Part shown: positions 5,354 through 6,331 of the stretch, piece by piece
How the letters are laid out: each line of letters starts with the position of its first letter
How positions within the stretch are numbered: position 1 is the first letter of the stretch
NCBI GenBank assembly: GCA_030615145.1
Contig: JAUWZT010000202.1
Span: forward strand, 1-6,331
DNA length: 6,331 nucleotides
Direction: 5' to 3'
DNA from: Promethearchaeota archaeon
Lineage (GTDB): Archaea; Asgardarchaeota; Lokiarchaeia; Sigyniarchaeales; SOKP01
The notes under the pieces: generated by a model
The model's input: the letters and a program-made list of their open reading frames with translations, nothing else
Databases searched by the model: none
Told to the model about the DNA's origin: nothing
Position numbers and translations under genes: made by a program

Positions 5354-6217
5354 ATGAGATTTGAAGATTGGCACACTCACAACTCTCTTTGTCGGCATGC
5401 AAAAGGCTCAATTGAGGATTATATTAAAAAGGCTGTTGAACTTAATTTAAACGTTATTGGAGTGAGTGATCATTTTCCCTACGAGTTTTTAAGCTCAGAA
5501 ATATCATCTCTTGATGATATACCATATAAAAGGTATGCAATGACCTCAGATGAAGTTGAAGGATATATTTTAGAATTAAAGCATCTTAAGGAAAAATATG
5601 AGAACAAAATTCAAATAAAATCCGCTTTTGAAATTGATTATTTTAAGAATCAAGAACATGTTATTAATCGATATCTTAAAGATTACATTAATAAACTTGA
5701 CTTTATTTTAGGATCTGTCCATGTATTGTTTGGAAAGGCAGGTATTTTTGCTTTTGATGATGGTCGATTTCTAAATAAATATAAAGTTTACGATAATAAC
5801 GATGAGATTTATCTTGAGTTTTACAACACCCTACAAGATATGATTAAATCAAAAAAATTTGATTTTGATATTGTAAGTCACTTTGATTTACCCAAAAAAT
5901 TCGATAAAAGGGCTGAAACCTACGATCTTATCATGGAAAAAGTAGTAGAAACTCTTGAACTAGCAAAAAAGAGAGGTTTAACCATTGAAATTAATTCTAG
6001 TGGTTTGAGAAAAAAAATTAGAGAACAATATCCGAGTGTTGAGATTATTGAAAAAATATACGAGTTAGATATCCCCGTTTTGTTAGGTTCAGATGCACAC
6101 AAAATTGATGAGATAGCTTATGAATTTAAATATATAATTGATTTATTAAAGAATATTGGTTATAATCAGCTTGCGCATTACAATAAAAGAAGAAGAACAT
6201 TTATAGAAATTGATTAA
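5354..6217 (+). CDS. hisJ: PHP-family histidinol-phosphatase (HisJ-like)
   Basis: The complete 287-residue protein has the full PHP metal-binding set: WHTH (H7, H9), CRHAKG (H15), VSDHFP (D39, H40), AFEID (E93), GSVH (H123), SHFD (H176) and GSDAH (D247, H249). The segments LCRHAKGSIEDYI near the N-terminus and INSSGLRKKIREQYPS (213-228) match the pattern of the HisJ branch, which converts L-histidinol phosphate to L-histidinol plus phosphate, the penultimate step of histidine synthesis. Length fits the family (about 270 residues). No other his genes are in the window, so a related PHP phosphatase with another substrate is possible. The ATG starts right before the metal motif, leaving no room for a later start. 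It is divergent from the hydrolase across a short AT-rich gap, and its stop overlaps that of the minus-strand gene at the right edge. Confidence 0.82.
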   Translation: MRFEDWHTHNSLCRHAKGSIEDYIKKAVELNLNVIGVSDHFPYEFLSSEISSLDDIPYKRYAMTSDEVEGYILELKHLKEKYENKIQIKSAFEIDYFKNQEHVINRYLKDYINKLDFILGSVHVLFGKAGIFAFDDGRFLNKYKVYDNNDEIYLEFYNTLQDMIKSKKFDFDIVSHFDLPKKFDKRAETYDLIMEKVVETLELAKKRGLTIEINSSGLRKKIREQYPSVEIIEKIYELDIPVLLGSDAHKIDEIAYEFKYIIDLLKNIGYNQLAHYNKRRRTFIEID

Positions 6218-6330
6218 AATATAAGATGTTTTTGTACATCAGATAAAAACAATATTAAATTAAAAGCTTTAATCAATTTTCCGTGAGCGTAGCCATCCTT
6301 CCATAACCAAGCTCCGTAGCAATCTTTGAT
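6214..6330 (-). CDS. Possible C-terminal end of an unidentified minus-strand gene (truncated by window edge)
   Basis: One minus-strand frame is open from the right edge to TAA at 6214-6216, 38 codons, while the other two minus frames close early. The encoded peptide begins IKDCYGAWLWKDGYAHGK, and its DNA (about 6280-6331) is less AT-rich than typical intergenic sequence here, which suggests coding. I do not recognise the family. Its stop shares the TTAA with the PHP stop, giving a 4-bp tail-to-tail overlap. The support is short and modest; the rest of the gene lies outside the window. Confidence 0.45.
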   Translation of the reverse strand: MKDCYGAWLWKDGYAHGKLIKAFNLILFLSDVQKHLIF

Positions 6331-6331
6331 G

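Noticed and set aside
5920..6102. Minus-strand 60-codon open frame
   Set aside because: It is antisense to the catalytic C-terminal part of the PHP phosphatase, whose motifs (SSGLRK, GSDAH) are in the plus frame.
6225..6240. Short inverted repeat GATGT...ACATC with T5 after the PHP stop as a hairpin terminator
   Set aside because: The stem is only 5 bp, the T-run lies in the loop rather than after it, and the stretch is probably coding on the other strand.

Overview
The window is AT-rich and gene-dense. Several features suggest an archaeon, possibly an Asgard (Lokiarchaeia-like) one: TATA-like boxes close to start codons, a PHP start with no ribosome binding site, oligo-T tracts after genes, and a very long 40-residue TPR array. 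This assignment is inference, because no rRNA or taxonomic marker is present.

Layout, left to right. Bases 2-229 (+) are the C-terminal end of a metallo-beta-lactamase-fold hydrolase. Facing it on the minus strand, 4335 down to 265, is one very long reading frame. It encodes an N-terminal SIR2-like NADase domain followed by 25 TPR units of exactly 40 residues, about 1356 residues in all. A single in-frame TAA at 1354-1356 interrupts it in TPR unit 17, leaving a 993-residue SIR2-TPR protein and a start-less 3' part (265-1353). Upstream on the same strand is an alpha/beta hydrolase (5258 to 4446) with Asp at the nucleophile position and a start that is not a normal ATG. Divergent from it is a complete PHP-family histidinol-phosphatase-like gene (5354-6217, +). 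The last ~115 bases hold the probable end of another minus-strand gene, whose stop overlaps the PHP stop.

The most interesting element is the SIR2-TPR protein. SIR2-like NADases are known effectors of prokaryotic antiviral systems such as Thoeris ThsA and DSR1/2. Here the effector is joined directly to a giant TPR sensor-like array with no NTPase between them, so a one-protein abortive-infection-type sensor is a reasonable hypothesis. The array has no insertion or deletion over 3000 bp, and the region beyond the stop still reads as good TPR protein. The stop is therefore a recent substitution, a sequencing or population variant, or a site of recoding. The hydrolase lies on the same strand 110 bp upstream and could be co-transcribed, but nothing in the sequence proves a functional link. 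The histidinol-phosphatase-like gene, the MBL gene and the right-edge fragment look like ordinary neighbours.
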